The notes: generated by a model not told the origin, from the sequence alone. Shown: positions 1-8,532, counted from the stretch's first letter. The stretch is DNA of 12,919 nucleotides from Desulfobacterales bacterium (GCA_029940345.1 JAOZRC010000080.1:1-12919); one strand, 5' to 3'. Numbers and translations: made by a program.

Positions 1-1
1 C

Positions 2-847
2 CAGGAAAATAAATCTGTTCGTATGTCTGACAAGATGAGAGCGACGCTTTCTGAAATAAAAATCATATCTTCTAAAAAACCGCAACGCTTATTTATACGA
101 TCTGATCACATATATGCAGATGAAAGCATACTGTCACAAACGACTATAAATGATTTGAATACAGAACTGTTTTACCAATTTTTAGAAAAAGAAAACCTGA
201 AAATATATGAAGAACTCAAAAACGGATTTTTAACCCTTGCCACGGTATTGGAAAACAGGGACCTTTTACGAGATAATTGTTTAACGCTCTCCGGCAATCT
301 GATTTTTGGGAAAAATCCGCAAAGATTCAACAAATTTTTTTATATAGATTGTGTTTATTTTAATGGTAACGATATAACTGTGAATCATTTTATTTCAAAA
401 GAGATTATCAAAGGAACTTTTGGAGAATTGTACAAACAAAGTTTATATTTTTTGAAAAGTCATTTAAGAAAAATTCAGGTGGAAGATGATTTCAATACAT
501 TGGGGCAATCTGAGATCAATGAAATTATTTTAAGCGAATTAATTGTCAATGCGTTGGTGCATAGGGATTATTATATCAATTCATCTATCAAAATCTTTAT
601 GTTTGATAACAGGATTGAAATTATCAGCCCGGGCAAATTAACGAATTATTTGACTGTTGCAAAAATCAAAAGTGGTATATCCATCCATAGAAATCCGATT
701 TTAAACTCTGTTTCAAAATATATCTTACCTTATAGCGGTTATGGCAGCGGTATAAAAAGGGTATTGAAAATAGACCCGGATATTGATTTTATCAATGATA
801 TGGAAAAAGAAGAGTTTAAGGTGATTATTAAAAGAAAAGGCAAATAA
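2..847 (+). CDS. RecG-like/Schlafen-type ATP-binding protein, 3' part (5' truncated by window edge)
   Basis: This is the C-terminal part of a putative ATP-binding protein of the AlbA_2 (Schlafen-like) plus HATPase_c_4 type, often annotated as RecG-related helicase or transcriptional regulator. The frame is open to base 2. The first ATG, at 23, has no ribosome binding site, so the true start and the AlbA_2 domain probably lie upstream. Numbering from that ATG, residues 89-102 (LSGNLIFGKNPQRF) match the conserved central motif. Residues 172-182 carry the GHKL-type N-box (E172, N176, H180, R181, D182 in SELIVNALVHRD). IEIISPGKL follows at about 198-206, and GSGIKR at 241-246 is the usual C-terminal glycine motif. 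The family's biochemical role is poorly defined; some members sit in defence or mobile islands. The gene is clearly more AT-rich than its neighbours and stands alone on the plus strand, which suggests horizontal acquisition (inference). Family assignment is good, function is not. Confidence 0.8.
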   Translation, partial: QENKSVRMSDKMRATLSEIKIISSKKPQRLFIRSDHIYADESILSQTTINDLNTELFYQFLEKENLKIYEELKNGFLTLATVLENRDLLRDNCLTLSGNLIFGKNPQRFNKFFYIDCVYFNGNDITVNHFISKEIIKGTFGELYKQSLYFLKSHLRKIQVEDDFNTLGQSEINEIILSELIVNALVHRDYYINSSIKIFMFDNRIEIISPGKLTNYLTVAKIKSGISIHRNPILNSVSKYILPYSGYGSGIKRVLKIDPDIDFINDMEKEEFKVIIKRKGK

Positions 848-865
848 AAATCAGAAAGGTAAATA

Positions 866-1047
866 GGCATCCTTCATTTTACGTAACCGTTTACTTCCCT
901 ACGTGAAAACAAATGTGGGACAGCTTCCCGCGCTACAAACTCCCGCACGGTTGCGATCATCATAGAGCGGAAAGCCGTTCCGCTCAGGGGGGAATGAACG
1001 GTTACCATTTTACACCAAAAGTAGTTTTCACTTTTCGAAGGAGTGCT
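866..1047. repeat. Repeat-derived intergenic segment with the GGCATCCTTCATTTT motif
   Basis: The segment starts with GGCATCCTTCATTTT at 866-880. At 1007-1033 it carries a 27-nt stretch that matches 12111-12137 at 25 positions. It ends near GAAGGAGTGC (1037-1046), whose complement resembles the left-end motif. Inside, GTAACCGTT (883-891) is inverted as AACGGTTAC (997-1005). These shared and inverted pieces point to a non-autonomous mobile element or its remains. No transposase is encoded here. Confidence 0.5.
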
Positions 1048-1052
1048 GAACC

Positions 1053-1091
1053 AAAGGTTTAGCATAGGCAAGCGCAAAATGCTAAACCTTT
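1053..1091 (-). terminator. Stem-loop just downstream of the EamA transporter gene
   Basis: A perfect 12-bp inverted repeat, AAAGGTTTAGCA (1053-1064) and TGCTAAACCTTT (1080-1091), encloses a 15-nt loop. It overlaps the first base of the transporter's stop codon on the minus strand. The stem is AT-rich and ends in TTT but no long U-run follows, so it is a candidate terminator or 3'-end stabiliser, not a canonical intrinsic terminator. Confidence 0.4.
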
Positions 1092-1984
1092 CAATCGGCG
1101 CATACCCGCTCTAAAGCGGGCGCTCTGTATCCCAACAGTAAATGGATTACCAGTGCGGTGACAACTGCAATGCCGCCGAGGATAGTAGCCAAAGCGGGAA
1201 CCTCCCCCAGCCCCAACCAAACCCATACAGGGCCTAGCACGGTTTCAAGCAGCAGGATCAGACCGACTTCCGGAGCCGGCAAATAACGCGGACCGAGGGT
1301 CATTAAGGCAAAAGAAATTGGCAGGATGACACATCCGAGGAGTAATAAAAGAGTAAAATCACGCATACTGACAGAAAACGGATACGCAAACGGACTGGTC
1401 AATATAGCCACCATCAGTCCACTGATAATCAATGCGGGAACCATGTTCACAGCGCGTGCATGCCGGACAATGACAAAATAGCTGGCCAGACAAATAGCGG
1501 TGCCGACCGCACATAAATCCCCTAATAAGGCACCACTGCCAAAATTGCCGGCAAAAATGGAAAGTATCCCTGCAAAGCAGATCATGATTGTCACCCAAGT
1601 GCGTAACGGCGCGGTTTCAGCAAGAAAAAAATGGCTTAACACCGCGGCAAACAAGGGTGCCATACTGATAATCACCAGTGTATTAGCCGCCGTAGTTAAA
1701 GTGATCGATGTAACAAACAGGATCGTGCTGCCACAAAAACAGATGCTGCAAAGCAAACCGGGGACGCCGATTTGCCGTATCGCCCCTAACGTATTGGCGC
1801 GATGTCGAAACAGGAAAAAAATCGTTAATGAAAGTGAGAGCAGCAGGCCGCGCCAGAAAATCAAGGTCAGGCGAGGCGCTTCAATTAAGCGGATAATAAG
1901 GCTGTCTGGCGTCAACACCAGCACGCCTATATTGGTTAGTATCAGTCCTTTAGAATAATTGGTATAATCGGCGTATTTAAGCAT
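1091..1984 (-). CDS. EamA-family drug/metabolite transporter (DMT superfamily)
   Basis: A 297-residue inner-membrane protein of the DMT/EamA family, predicted to move small metabolites or amino-acid-like solutes, usually outward. The length and the regular run of hydrophobic segments fit the usual ten-helix, two-repeat EamA fold. Examples are ILTNIGVLVLTPDSLIIRLI near the start, LTLIFWRGLLLSLSLTIFFLF and, near the end, VGLILLLETVLGPVWVWLGL. A typical EamA feature is the PxxA-like segment SMAPLFAAVLSHFFLAE in the first half. The start ATG at 1982-1984 has AAGGA about 8 nt upstream. It lies 81 nt downstream of the dehydrogenase gene on the same strand and may be co-transcribed, so a hydroxyacid or related compound is a possible substrate (inference). 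The real substrate cannot be read from sequence. Confidence 0.88.
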   Translation of the reverse strand: MLKYADYTNYSKGLILTNIGVLVLTPDSLIIRLIEAPRLTLIFWRGLLLSLSLTIFFLFRHRANTLGAIRQIGVPGLLCSICFCGSTILFVTSITLTTAANTLVIISMAPLFAAVLSHFFLAETAPLRTWVTIMICFAGILSIFAGNFGSGALLGDLCAVGTAICLASYFVIVRHARAVNMVPALIISGLMVAILTSPFAYPFSVSMRDFTLLLLLGCVILPISFALMTLGPRYLPAPEVGLILLLETVLGPVWVWLGLGEVPALATILGGIAVVTALVIHLLLGYRAPALERVCAD

Positions 1985-2065
1985 AAGCTCGATCCTTGTG
2001 GTGCATTTGATAAAAGCAGGTTTAATCAGACAACGCTAGACGACGGTGTTGAAGTCTGTTCAACA

Positions 2066-2941
2066 TCAGTCGATGCCGGATGCTTCCCGAATACAACGCG
2101 CCACGGCTGATACATCCTCATCACCATGCCCGCGCACAATCAAGCCGTTTTCGATCTGCTCGACATAAGCGGCTACGGGCAACGGAACGCCCATCTCCCT
2201 GGCGGCATTCAGTGCAATTGTCAGGTCCTTGCGGTGTAGCTGAACTTTAAATCCCAGCGGATAATGGTTTTTAACCATAAAATCAGCCCGGTTGTCCATC
2301 ACCCATGAACCGGCGGCTCCGCCACCCACGACTTTAATGACTTTCTCCATATCCAGGCCGGCTTTCAAACCCAGTGCCATGCCTTCGGCCACACTTTGAT
2401 AAACACCGGCAATCACGATCTGGTTAATCGCTTTGGTCATCTGTCCGGATCCGATGGGGCCGATATGCATAATGGTCGTTCCCATTGCCTGTAAGACGGG
2501 TTCCGCTTTTTCAAAAGCGGTTTCATCACCGCCTGCCATAATGGCTAACGTTCCCTTTTGCGCACCTTCGGATCCGCCGGAAACCGGCGCATCTAACATT
2601 TTAATACCTTTTCTACCTAACGCTTCGGCAATAGCACATGTCGCCGTAGGACTGACAGTTGACATATCCACAACAATGGAGTTCCGCCTGGCACCATGAA
2701 TGACGCCATCTTCCCCCAGGATAATGGCTTCGACATCCGGTGTATCACTGACACAGGTAATGATAATGTCCGCTTTCAGGGCGGCTTCCCGGGGTGTGGC
2801 GGCCCGTTTGGCCCCTTGTTTCGTAACGGGCACCTCTTTGGCGCGTGTCCGGTTATGCACCGTGACATCATAGCCGGCTTTTAACAGATTCAGCGCCATC
2901 GGCGCACCCATCGTTCCCATACCGATAAATGCGATTTTCAT
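2066..2941 (-). CDS. NAD(P)-dependent beta-hydroxyacid dehydrogenase (3-hydroxyisobutyrate / tartronate-semialdehyde reductase family)
   Basis: A cytoplasmic oxidoreductase of 291 residues, the normal length for this family. It interconverts a beta-hydroxy acid and its semialdehyde. The N-terminal Rossmann fold shows GMGTMG (G7, G9, G12). HNRT at 29-32 places Asn-Arg where NAD-specific enzymes carry an acidic residue, which favours NADP(H) (inference). The substrate-binding motif DAPVSGGSEGAQKGTL is at 117-132. The expected catalytic lysine is K170 in GSGQMTKAINQ, and the conserved C-terminal lysine is K238 in HRKDL. The start ATG (2939-2941) has AGGAGA 7 nt upstream. It is the first gene of a probable two-gene unit with the EamA transporter. 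Family members also include glyoxylate/succinic-semialdehyde reductases, so the exact substrate is open and no gene symbol is given. Confidence 0.92.
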   Translation of the reverse strand: MKIAFIGMGTMGAPMALNLLKAGYDVTVHNRTRAKEVPVTKQGAKRAATPREAALKADIIITCVSDTPDVEAIILGEDGVIHGARRNSIVVDMSTVSPTATCAIAEALGRKGIKMLDAPVSGGSEGAQKGTLAIMAGGDETAFEKAEPVLQAMGTTIMHIGPIGSGQMTKAINQIVIAGVYQSVAEGMALGLKAGLDMEKVIKVVGGGAAGSWVMDNRADFMVKNHYPLGFKVQLHRKDLTIALNAAREMGVPLPVAAYVEQIENGLIVRGHGDEDVSAVARCIREASGID

Positions 2942-2961
2942 TCTTCAATCTCCTTTTGTTT

Positions 2962-2990
2962 ATTAAAGTTTTTTAAAGATAGTAATTCAA
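2962..2990 (-). promoter_or_regulatory. Candidate sigma-70-type promoter for the dehydrogenase gene
   Basis: On the minus strand, TTGAAT (complement of 2985-2990) and TTTAAT (complement of 2962-2967) are separated by exactly 17 nt. They lie about 20 nt upstream of the start codon and just before the AGGAGA ribosome binding site. The leader would be very short, and the region is AT-rich, so chance matches are possible. Confidence 0.35.
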
Positions 2991-3039
2991 TTTGGGTTTG
3001 TACAGAATTAGTTGTGACTTTGGGCTACCAATTTAATGT

Positions 3040-3119
3040 GGGACAAAAATCGGGTTTCTAAAGTGAGGAAATGCTACGGGAGTTACAATGGTCGAGAAAC
3101 CCGATTTTTAAACTGTCCC
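3040..3119. repeat. Long imperfect palindrome (hairpin) in the intergenic region
   Basis: AAAAATCGGGTTTCT (3045-3059) is followed 35 nt later by its exact complement AGAAACCCGATTTTT (3095-3109), a 15-bp stem. Outside it, GGGAC (3040-3044) pairs with GTCCC (3115-3119) across a 5-nt bulge. The long loop and outer clamp look more like a small mobile palindrome or the end of an element than a terminator. Confidence 0.6.
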
Positions 3120-3156
3120 GCCTTATGTTGCTTGCCTGACTTTGAATTGATTTTTG

Positions 3157-3187
3157 GGCATCCTTCATAAGTAGGTTTACATTTATC
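3157..3187. repeat. Copy of the dispersed GGCATCCTTCAT ... GTTTACA motif
   Basis: GGCATCCTTCAT (3157-3168) is followed five bases later by GGTTTACATTTATCC (3174-3188). The same two-part motif, in the same orientation, occurs at 866, 9408 and 12101. This copy has no inverted partner nearby. Confidence 0.5.
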
Positions 3188-3269
3188 CAAGCCTTTTTGG
3201 GAATGGGGACAAAATAACTTACCTATTTTCAGAGATATAGATGACACGGTCATAAAGACAGGTGCGACC

Positions 3270-3602
3270 AATCTGTTGGAAATGGCTCGGAATACGTTTT
3301 TGTTGTTTTACAGATTGATCTTCAGGATGACCGGTGAATATTTGGCATCAATGTCGGCAGATCTTTCCTTTGCGGCTTTTTCCCATCAGGTGGTAGTGAT
3401 TATCCAAAATAACCCAATGGTGCAGTTCCCAACCGAATTTTTCAAAATATCCTTGGATATGCTCAAAAAGTCGCTTTTTAATAGCCATATCTTTCATCAA
3501 AGCGCATTTTTGGTAAATAGCGCCGGTGATAAAAGAAAATGCATTATCGACGTACAGATGGGATGGTGTGTGGAGATATCGTTTCAGCGTGATATTGTGA
3601 TT
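3270..3602 (-). pseudogene. Frameshifted REP-associated tyrosine (Y1/HUH) transposase relic
   Basis: On the minus strand from about 3600 an open frame without a start codon encodes HNITLKRYLHTPSHLYVDNA, then FITGAIYQKCALMKD, FEKFGWELHHWVILDNHYHL and MGKSRKGK. This matches the N-terminal half of Y1_Tnp/RAYT single-strand transposases. The metal-binding HUH motif is present as H-Y-H at 3390-3398. After GK the frame breaks near 3361-3367. The expected continuation appears in another frame as DLPTLMPNIHRSS, then as LKIN in a third, and then as KTTKT in the second frame again. At least three frame changes are therefore needed, no initiation codon is present and the catalytic-Tyr region is not recognisable, so the gene is dead. 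Its upstream end abuts the stop codon of the ABC ATPase (3602-3604). RAYTs normally mobilise REP palindromes, which are abundant in this window. Confidence 0.82.
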
Positions 3603-5656
3603 TATTCTTTCTCGCGGTGGCAGGCCACAAGATGGCTGTCATCCTTAGTTCCGCTCGCCGGGATCAGCGGCGGCTCTGCTTGTAGACAACGCTTGATGGC
3701 ATACGGACAGCGGGTGTGAAAGCGGCATCCGGCTGGCGGATTGCGTGGTGAGGGCACATCGCCATGAAGGATTATTTTAGCGCCAACGTGGGTAGGATCG
3801 GGAACGGGAATGGCGGAGATCAACGCGCGGGTGTAAGGATGGCGCGGGTGTTGATAAAGCGTGGTCGCGTCTGTGAACTCAACGATTTTGCCTAAGTACA
3901 TCACTGCAATCATATCTGAGATATGTTTGACCACCGCCAGATCATGCGTGATAAACAGGTAGGTCAGGCCCATCTCCTGCTGAAGTTCGCCGAGCAGGTT
4001 CAGAATCTGGGATTGGATGGAAACATCTAACGCCGACACCGGTTCATCACAGATAATCAAGCGCGGTTTTAAAGAGATCGCCCGGGCGATGCCAATGCGT
4101 TGACGCTGCCCGCCGCTGAATTCATGGGGGAAGCGGCTCAACGCATCGGCCGGCATACCCACCCGGTCTAATAAACGCAACACCTCTTGCCGTCGTTCGG
4201 CTGCCGAACCGATACGGTGAATGACAAAGGGCTCCTCAAGGATTTCCGCAATGGTGTGGCGCGCATTTAAAGATTCAAACGGGTCTTGAAAAATAATCTG
4301 CATATCCCGCCGTAAATCCCGCATGGCACGGGAGGAGACTTGTGCCAGGTTGCGTCCGCCAAAGATCACATCACCGGCTGTGGGTTTATAGAGCCTTAAT
4401 AAAGTGCGTCCCACGGTGGTCTTGCCGCACCCGGATTCGCCCACCAGGCCAACGGTTTGGCCGTATTTAATTTTAAAAGAAACCCCGTCCACGGCCAGCA
4501 CACGGCCGACAGTGCGCCATAAAACACCGCCACGCACGGGAAAATGTTTTTTCAGGTTTTTGACTTCAAGGCAAAAATCCGTTGTCTCCGGTTTGGAATT
4601 TTCAGTATGATTGACGTCTGGGATGATGGGTTGGGACAGCTCCGGTTCAGTCGAAATCACATCTTGAAGCTTACACTCCTTTGAATGACAATAGCAGCTT
4701 ACCCAATGGTCAGTGTTCACTTCCACAAGCGGCGGCAGTGCGGTTTCACAGTTCGCCTGGGCGTAATCACAGCGGTTTTGAAAGCGGCATCCCGGTGGCA
4801 GCTTATCCAGACTTGGCACCATTCCACGGATGACGTGCAAGCGCGTTTTCCCGGGATTTTCAAGCCGCGGCATGGAAGCTAACAGTCCGCGGGTATAGGG
4901 GTGTTTGGGATTTTCGAACAAGGTTGCCACCGGCGCCATTTCGGCTGACTGGCCAGCGTACATCACCAGGACTTCGTCGCACATCTCAGCGATAACGCCC
5001 AAATCATGGGTGATAAAAATTATCGCCATGCCGGTTTCGCGCTGCAATGATTTCATCAACGCCAGGATCTGAGCCTGAATAGTCACATCAATGGCGGTGG
5101 TTGGTTCGTCGGCAATCAGGATGTCCGGCCGGCACGCCAGGGCGATGGCGATCATCACCCGCTGGCGCATTCCGCCGGAAATCTGATGGGGATATTCTTC
5201 CAGCCGCTTCTGAGGATCCGGAATGCCCACTTTATGCAACAGGTCCGACGATGCGGTCACAATGGCCGGTCGGGTCATCTCCGGATAGTGAATCCGAAAC
5301 ACCTCACCGATCTGTTTACCGATTTTGTGAACCGGGTTCAGCGCGGTCATGGGCTCCTGGAAAATCATGGAGATGCGCGCGCCGCGGATCAGCCGCATGT
5401 CATCAGCCGCCAAAGTGACGATATCGGTCGCGCCCAGAAGAATTTGCCCGTTTTCAATACGCGCCATGGGCTGTGGCAGAAGGCGCATGACAGACAGCGC
5501 GGTCACACTTTTGCCGCATCCGGACTCGCCCACGATTCCCAAGGTGCGTCCTTTGGTTAAAGTAAAACCGACATTTTCCACCGCCCGGATCGGTCCGCTT
5601 GCGGTGTCAAATACGGTGATTAGATTTTTAACGGTTAAAACAGTTCCTTCATTCAC
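3602..5656 (-). CDS. Fused two-domain ATPase of a peptide/nickel-type ABC importer (DppD-DppF-like)
   Basis: A 684-residue cytoplasmic ATPase with two complete ABC domains, as in GsiA/YejF-type fusions. It should energise import of oligopeptides, glutathione, nickel or opine-like solutes. Domain 1: Walker A GESGCGKS (43-50), signature SGGMRQ (160-165), Walker B ILIADEP (179-185), switch His H217. Domain 2: Walker A GESGCGKT (406-413), signature SGGQRQ (514-519), Walker B LIICDEP (533-539), switch His H571. Each half ends in the oligopeptide-transporter C-terminal cysteine motif ([14 protein letters not shown] at 290-303 and [14 protein letters not shown] at 644-657). Domain 1 has TTAID where TTALD is usual, a mild change. 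A stop codon lies directly before the ATG at 5654-5656, so that is the first possible start; its ribosome binding site is weak. No permease or type-5 binding protein is in the window, so it is an orphan here, and its partners would have to be encoded elsewhere. Confidence 0.93.
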   Translation of the reverse strand: MNEGTVLTVKNLITVFDTASGPIRAVENVGFTLTKGRTLGIVGESGCGKSVTALSVMRLLPQPMARIENGQILLGATDIVTLAADDMRLIRGARISMIFQEPMTALNPVHKIGKQIGEVFRIHYPEMTRPAIVTASSDLLHKVGIPDPQKRLEEYPHQISGGMRQRVMIAIALACRPDILIADEPTTAIDVTIQAQILALMKSLQRETGMAIIFITHDLGVIAEMCDEVLVMYAGQSAEMAPVATLFENPKHPYTRGLLASMPRLENPGKTRLHVIRGMVPSLDKLPPGCRFQNRCDYAQANCETALPPLVEVNTDHWVSCYCHSKECKLQDVISTEPELSQPIIPDVNHTENSKPETTDFCLEVKNLKKHFPVRGGVLWRTVGRVLAVDGVSFKIKYGQTVGLVGESGCGKTTVGRTLLRLYKPTAGDVIFGGRNLAQVSSRAMRDLRRDMQIIFQDPFESLNARHTIAEILEEPFVIHRIGSAAERRQEVLRLLDRVGMPADALSRFPHEFSGGQRQRIGIARAISLKPRLIICDEPVSALDVSIQSQILNLLGELQQEMGLTYLFITHDLAVVKHISDMIAVMYLGKIVEFTDATTLYQHPRHPYTRALISAIPVPDPTHVGAKIILHGDVPSPRNPPAGCRFHTRCPYAIKRCLQAEPPLIPASGTKDDSHLVACHREKE

Positions 5657-5697
5657 AAAAGTTGCTTTCAGGTTTCAGGGTTTAATTGTATGTCGGA

Positions 5698-6033
5698 TTA
5701 GCGACAGAAACAGCCTATAGCAACCGTTCCATCGTGTCTGGCATCAGGCTTTCGATGCGATCCCCGATCAAAAATTTCTGGCTGCGCGGAAACTGTTCCA
5801 GTTTCGGTGAGTTTCGACCCTGAAATTTCCGCGAGGCACTCCATCACCTCAATTGCAAACCCCTCCGGATCACCATTTTTATTAACGGTATAATAAGGGG
5901 GGAAATGTCTGGGAATGGCGACCGTAATATCAAGAAGTTGGTCAGCCCTGCTATTATCCGGAGCAAGCGCCTGGCTGAAAACAGTCGCAATAAGAAAACT
6001 GATAATGATAGGTAAGTTCGGTTTCCGGAGCAT
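5698..6033 (-). pseudogene. Truncated periplasmic solute-binding protein (SBP family 3), 5' fragment
   Basis: The 111-codon frame begins with a signal peptide: basic RK, a hydrophobic run at about residues 7-24 and the cleavage-like site QALA. A family-3 solute-binding start follows, with ITVAIPRHFPPYYTV and GFAIEVMECLAEISG up to about residue 72. Homology then stops and the remaining 39 codons look like out-of-frame sequence; intact family members run to about 250 residues or continue into PAS/kinase domains. The ATG (6031-6033) overlaps the TAA of the upstream hybrid kinase (TAATG) and is preceded by AGGAG, so translational coupling to the kinase is likely. An intact version probably sensed a small ligand for that kinase (inference). 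A short secreted peptide may still be made. Confidence 0.75.
5715..5810 (-). pseudogene. Fragment resembling the C-terminal half of an Avd-like / four-helix-bundle protein
   Basis: In a different minus frame from the solute-binding fragment, 31 codons read SPKLEQFPRSQKFLIGDRIE followed by SLMPDTMERLL and a TAG stop (5715-5717). The pattern PKxExFPRSQKFLxGDRIE followed by a DxxExL helix is characteristic, as I recall it, of the bAvd family of small four-helix-bundle proteins. Some members are accessory proteins of diversity-generating retroelements; many others stand alone. The first helix is missing, and the helix that usually follows LLEA is lost at the TAG. The fragment starts almost exactly where the solute-binding homology ends (5810-5823), so this is a recombination scar. 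Similarity was judged by eye over a short stretch. Confidence 0.5.
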
Positions 6034-8381
6034 TATAAATTCTCCTGTGTATCATCCGATTTATCATCTGATTTATTATCCAGGGCCTTACGAATGATCA
6101 GAGCCAACTCGCTCCTGACGATAGGCTTCATGATATATTCCCGTATGCCGATGGCCCTGGCCTTTTCTTCATCCATGATTTCGCTGTATCCGGTGCAAAG
6201 GATAATGGGAATATCAGGTCGGATACGTATCATCTTCTCGGCCAGAAGCGCGCCCGTCATGGCCGGCATGGTCATATCGGTGATAACCAGGTCAAACCCG
6301 TCAGGCTGCGCGCTGAACATTTCCAAAGCATCCGGACTGCTATTCAGAGCGGTCACCGTATACCCGAGGTTTTCGAGCATCTTTTTTACCATATTGATAA
6401 TATTAATTTCATCATCAATCAATAAAATATGTTCATCGCCTGTCGGCGGCGTCTGTTTGACGATGGATGCCTTATCTGCGCCGTCGTCTACACGGGGAAG
6501 ATAAACATGAAAGGCTGTTTCCCGGTCCGGCTCGCTGTATGCCCGGATGTCGCCCCCACAGTTTCGCACGATGCCTAAAATTACGGAAAGTCCCAGTCCG
6601 GTGCCTTCCCCTTGCTGTTTGGTTGTGAAATAGGGATCAAAAATGCGATTTATAATATCGGGCTTGATGCCATAACCGGTGTCTCTGACTGTCAGGCGCA
6701 GATAGGTTCCGGCAATCATATTTTTATAGAACAAATCATCCGGGGCAACATCAATCTCATTCAGTTCTACGGTCATGACGCCCCCTTGGGTCTTCATGGC
6801 ATGATGGGCATTGGTACACAGATTCATAATCACCTGGTATATCTGGGTGGGATTGGCTGACACCCTGCCGCAGTCCTGGTCTATCTTTTGACGCACCGTA
6901 ATGGTGGATGGGAAAGACGATTTGATAAATTTCAGCGCCTCTCTGATAACAGGCTGAATATTCAAGGGCATGAGCGGTTCATCAGTTTTCCGGCAGAATG
7001 TGAGAATCTGCTTGACAAGATCGCCGGCCCGGTTGAGATTATCAAACATCACATTCAAATATTTTTGGGTGAGGCTGCCTTCCGGTGTTTGTTCCAGGGC
7101 CATTTCCGCATAACCGAACAAGGGGAAAAGAATGTTGTTAAAATCATGGGCGATGCCGCCGGCCAAGGTTCCGACAGCCTCCATTTTCTGGCTCTGGCGC
7201 ACCTGTTCTTGCAATCGGATTTGTTCCGTAACATCGCGTTTGACGGTAACGTAATTTGTAATCGTTCCGGCGTGGTCTTTAATTGGCGTTATGGATGCCT
7301 CTTCTTCATACAACGTTCCGTCTTTTTTTTTGTTAATGAAATGGCCACTCCAGTTATCGCCCTGGGTTAAGGTCGCCCACATAGACCTGTAAAATTCAGC
7401 GTCGTGTTTATCACTTTTTATAATGCGGGGGTTTTGGCCAAGAACTTCCGCATGGGTGTAACCAGTAATTTTTTCAAAGGCCGGATTCACATATTGAATG
7501 GTGCCGTCTTGGTCAGTGATCACAATTGATTCGGCAACATGCCGGATAGCTGTCTCCAACAGAATGCGCTCTTGTTCAAGCTTTTTCTGAACGGTGACAT
7601 TGCGGGAAAAAAATGAAATTCGTGCGACGCTCCCCAGTTCATCTGAAACCGGATAAAACAGATTTTCCAATATTTTGCCATCCCGTTCATCCTGGGAATA
7701 AACCGGTTTGTTTAAACGAATCACCTCTTCCACTCTTTTTTGACACGATTTGGCCAGGAACTCTGAATAAAAATCATAAACACACTTTCCGATCAGTTGA
7801 GCCGGGCGTTTTTTTAATCTCCCGGCCATGGGAAAATTGAGCGCCAAAATAATGCCTTGTTTATCTATCAGCATGGCGGCGTCCGGTGTCGAATCTAAAA
7901 GGGCGCGCGCTGTTTCTTCACTCTCCCGCAGTGAGCGTGTGCGTGCTTCCACCAGAAGTTCAAGCTCTTCCCGGTGCCTTCGGTTATCCGCTTCAAGCCG
8001 CCGCTTTTCATCATCAAGCAACTTCACTTTCAGGGCATTGCCAACTGTGTGAAGAACCACATCTTTTGAAACCGGTTTGGCGATGTAGTCAAAAGCGCCG
8101 GTGCGCAACGCTTCAGTCGCGGTTTCAATCGTAGGCGTGCCGGTTATCATAATCACCTGCACCCGCGGCCATGATTTACGGATGGTTTTAAGGAGATCGA
8201 CGCCGGTCACACGCGGCAAAATGATATCCGTGACCACCACATCAATATTTTCTTCGGACATAACACTTAAAGCCGCATCCGCATCCTCGGCCAAATACAC
8301 CTCATGGCCATCTTTCCTAAGAAAGGCACTAATCGTGAATCGTATGCTTTTTTCATCATCGACAACCAATATGTTTCCCAT
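6033..8381 (-). CDS. Hybrid sensor histidine kinase: REC-PAS-PAS-HisKA-HATPase-REC
   Basis: A 782-residue soluble signalling protein; no membrane segment is visible. REC1 spans about 3-120 with acidic pair D8/D9, phospho-acceptor D52, T80 and K102. A charged coiled-coil linker covers about 120-158. PAS1 runs about 158-265 and PAS2 about 272-388 ([20 protein letters not shown] type). HisKA has H412 in [11 protein letters not shown]. The ATPase domain has N520/N524 (IMNLCTNA), DTGYGI at 567-572 and GTGLGL at 593-598. REC2 spans about 650-768 with D656/D657, D702, T730 and K752. The tail repeats KSDD twice. The double-receiver layout implies a phosphorelay that takes input from another kinase and passes phosphate on to an unknown partner (inference). 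The start ATG at 8379-8381 is chosen because AAGGAC lies just upstream and REC1 begins at once; a longer frame to 8507 only translates a palindromic repeat. Its stop overlaps the start of the solute-binding relic. Confidence 0.93.
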   Translation of the reverse strand: MGNILVVDDEKSIRFTISAFLRKDGHEVYLAEDADAALSVMSEENIDVVVTDIILPRVTGVDLLKTIRKSWPRVQVIMITGTPTIETATEALRTGAFDYIAKPVSKDVVLHTVGNALKVKLLDDEKRRLEADNRRHREELELLVEARTRSLRESEETARALLDSTPDAAMLIDKQGIILALNFPMAGRLKKRPAQLIGKCVYDFYSEFLAKSCQKRVEEVIRLNKPVYSQDERDGKILENLFYPVSDELGSVARISFFSRNVTVQKKLEQERILLETAIRHVAESIVITDQDGTIQYVNPAFEKITGYTHAEVLGQNPRIIKSDKHDAEFYRSMWATLTQGDNWSGHFINKKKDGTLYEEEASITPIKDHAGTITNYVTVKRDVTEQIRLQEQVRQSQKMEAVGTLAGGIAHDFNNILFPLFGYAEMALEQTPEGSLTQKYLNVMFDNLNRAGDLVKQILTFCRKTDEPLMPLNIQPVIREALKFIKSSFPSTITVRQKIDQDCGRVSANPTQIYQVIMNLCTNAHHAMKTQGGVMTVELNEIDVAPDDLFYKNMIAGTYLRLTVRDTGYGIKPDIINRIFDPYFTTKQQGEGTGLGLSVILGIVRNCGGDIRAYSEPDRETAFHVYLPRVDDGADKASIVKQTPPTGDEHILLIDDEINIINMVKKMLENLGYTVTALNSSPDALEMFSAQPDGFDLVITDMTMPAMTGALLAEKMIRIRPDIPIILCTGYSEIMDEEKARAIGIREYIMKPIVRSELALIIRKALDNKSDDKSDDTQENL

Positions 8382-8408
8382 GATTTTGTCCTTAATTTTT
8401 AATCCAGC

Positions 8409-8480
8409 AGGGTGGGTACAGCGAAGTGAAACCCACCATTTATCAGTATTTGGTGGGTTTCGCTTCGCTGCACCCACCCT
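8409..8480. repeat. REP-like palindrome of the GGTGGGT / ACCCACC type
   Basis: Two 30-nt arms (8409-8438 and 8451-8480) are inverted copies matching at 28 of 30 positions. They read AGGGTGGGT...CGAA...AAACCCACCA around a 12-nt loop. This is a widespread class of dispersed intergenic palindromes, commonly associated with RAYT transposases. It sits between the kinase start and the decayed second kinase, so it would form a strong hairpin in any transcript entering the kinase gene from upstream. Confidence 0.85.
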
Positions 8481-8532
8481 ACATTTGTGGTATATTTTTA
8501 TTGACAATCCCTAAATTGTAAGTTACAGACTG

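Noticed and set aside
874..1077. 67-codon minus-strand open frame
   Set aside because: It lies on repeat-derived sequence and the 3' stem-loop, has no recognisable family and no convincing ribosome binding site.
3083..3271. 62-codon minus-strand open frame
   Set aside because: It runs through the long palindrome and the dispersed motif; at most its first codons are the tail of the transposase relic.
5698..6033. A complete diversity-generating retroelement
   Set aside because: Only a 31-codon Avd-like fragment is present; no reverse transcriptase motif or template/variable repeat pair was found in the window.
8382..8507. N-terminal extension of the hybrid kinase by 42 codons
   Set aside because: It translates the GGTGGGT-type palindrome, while an ATG with a ribosome binding site at 8379-8381 starts exactly at the receiver domain.
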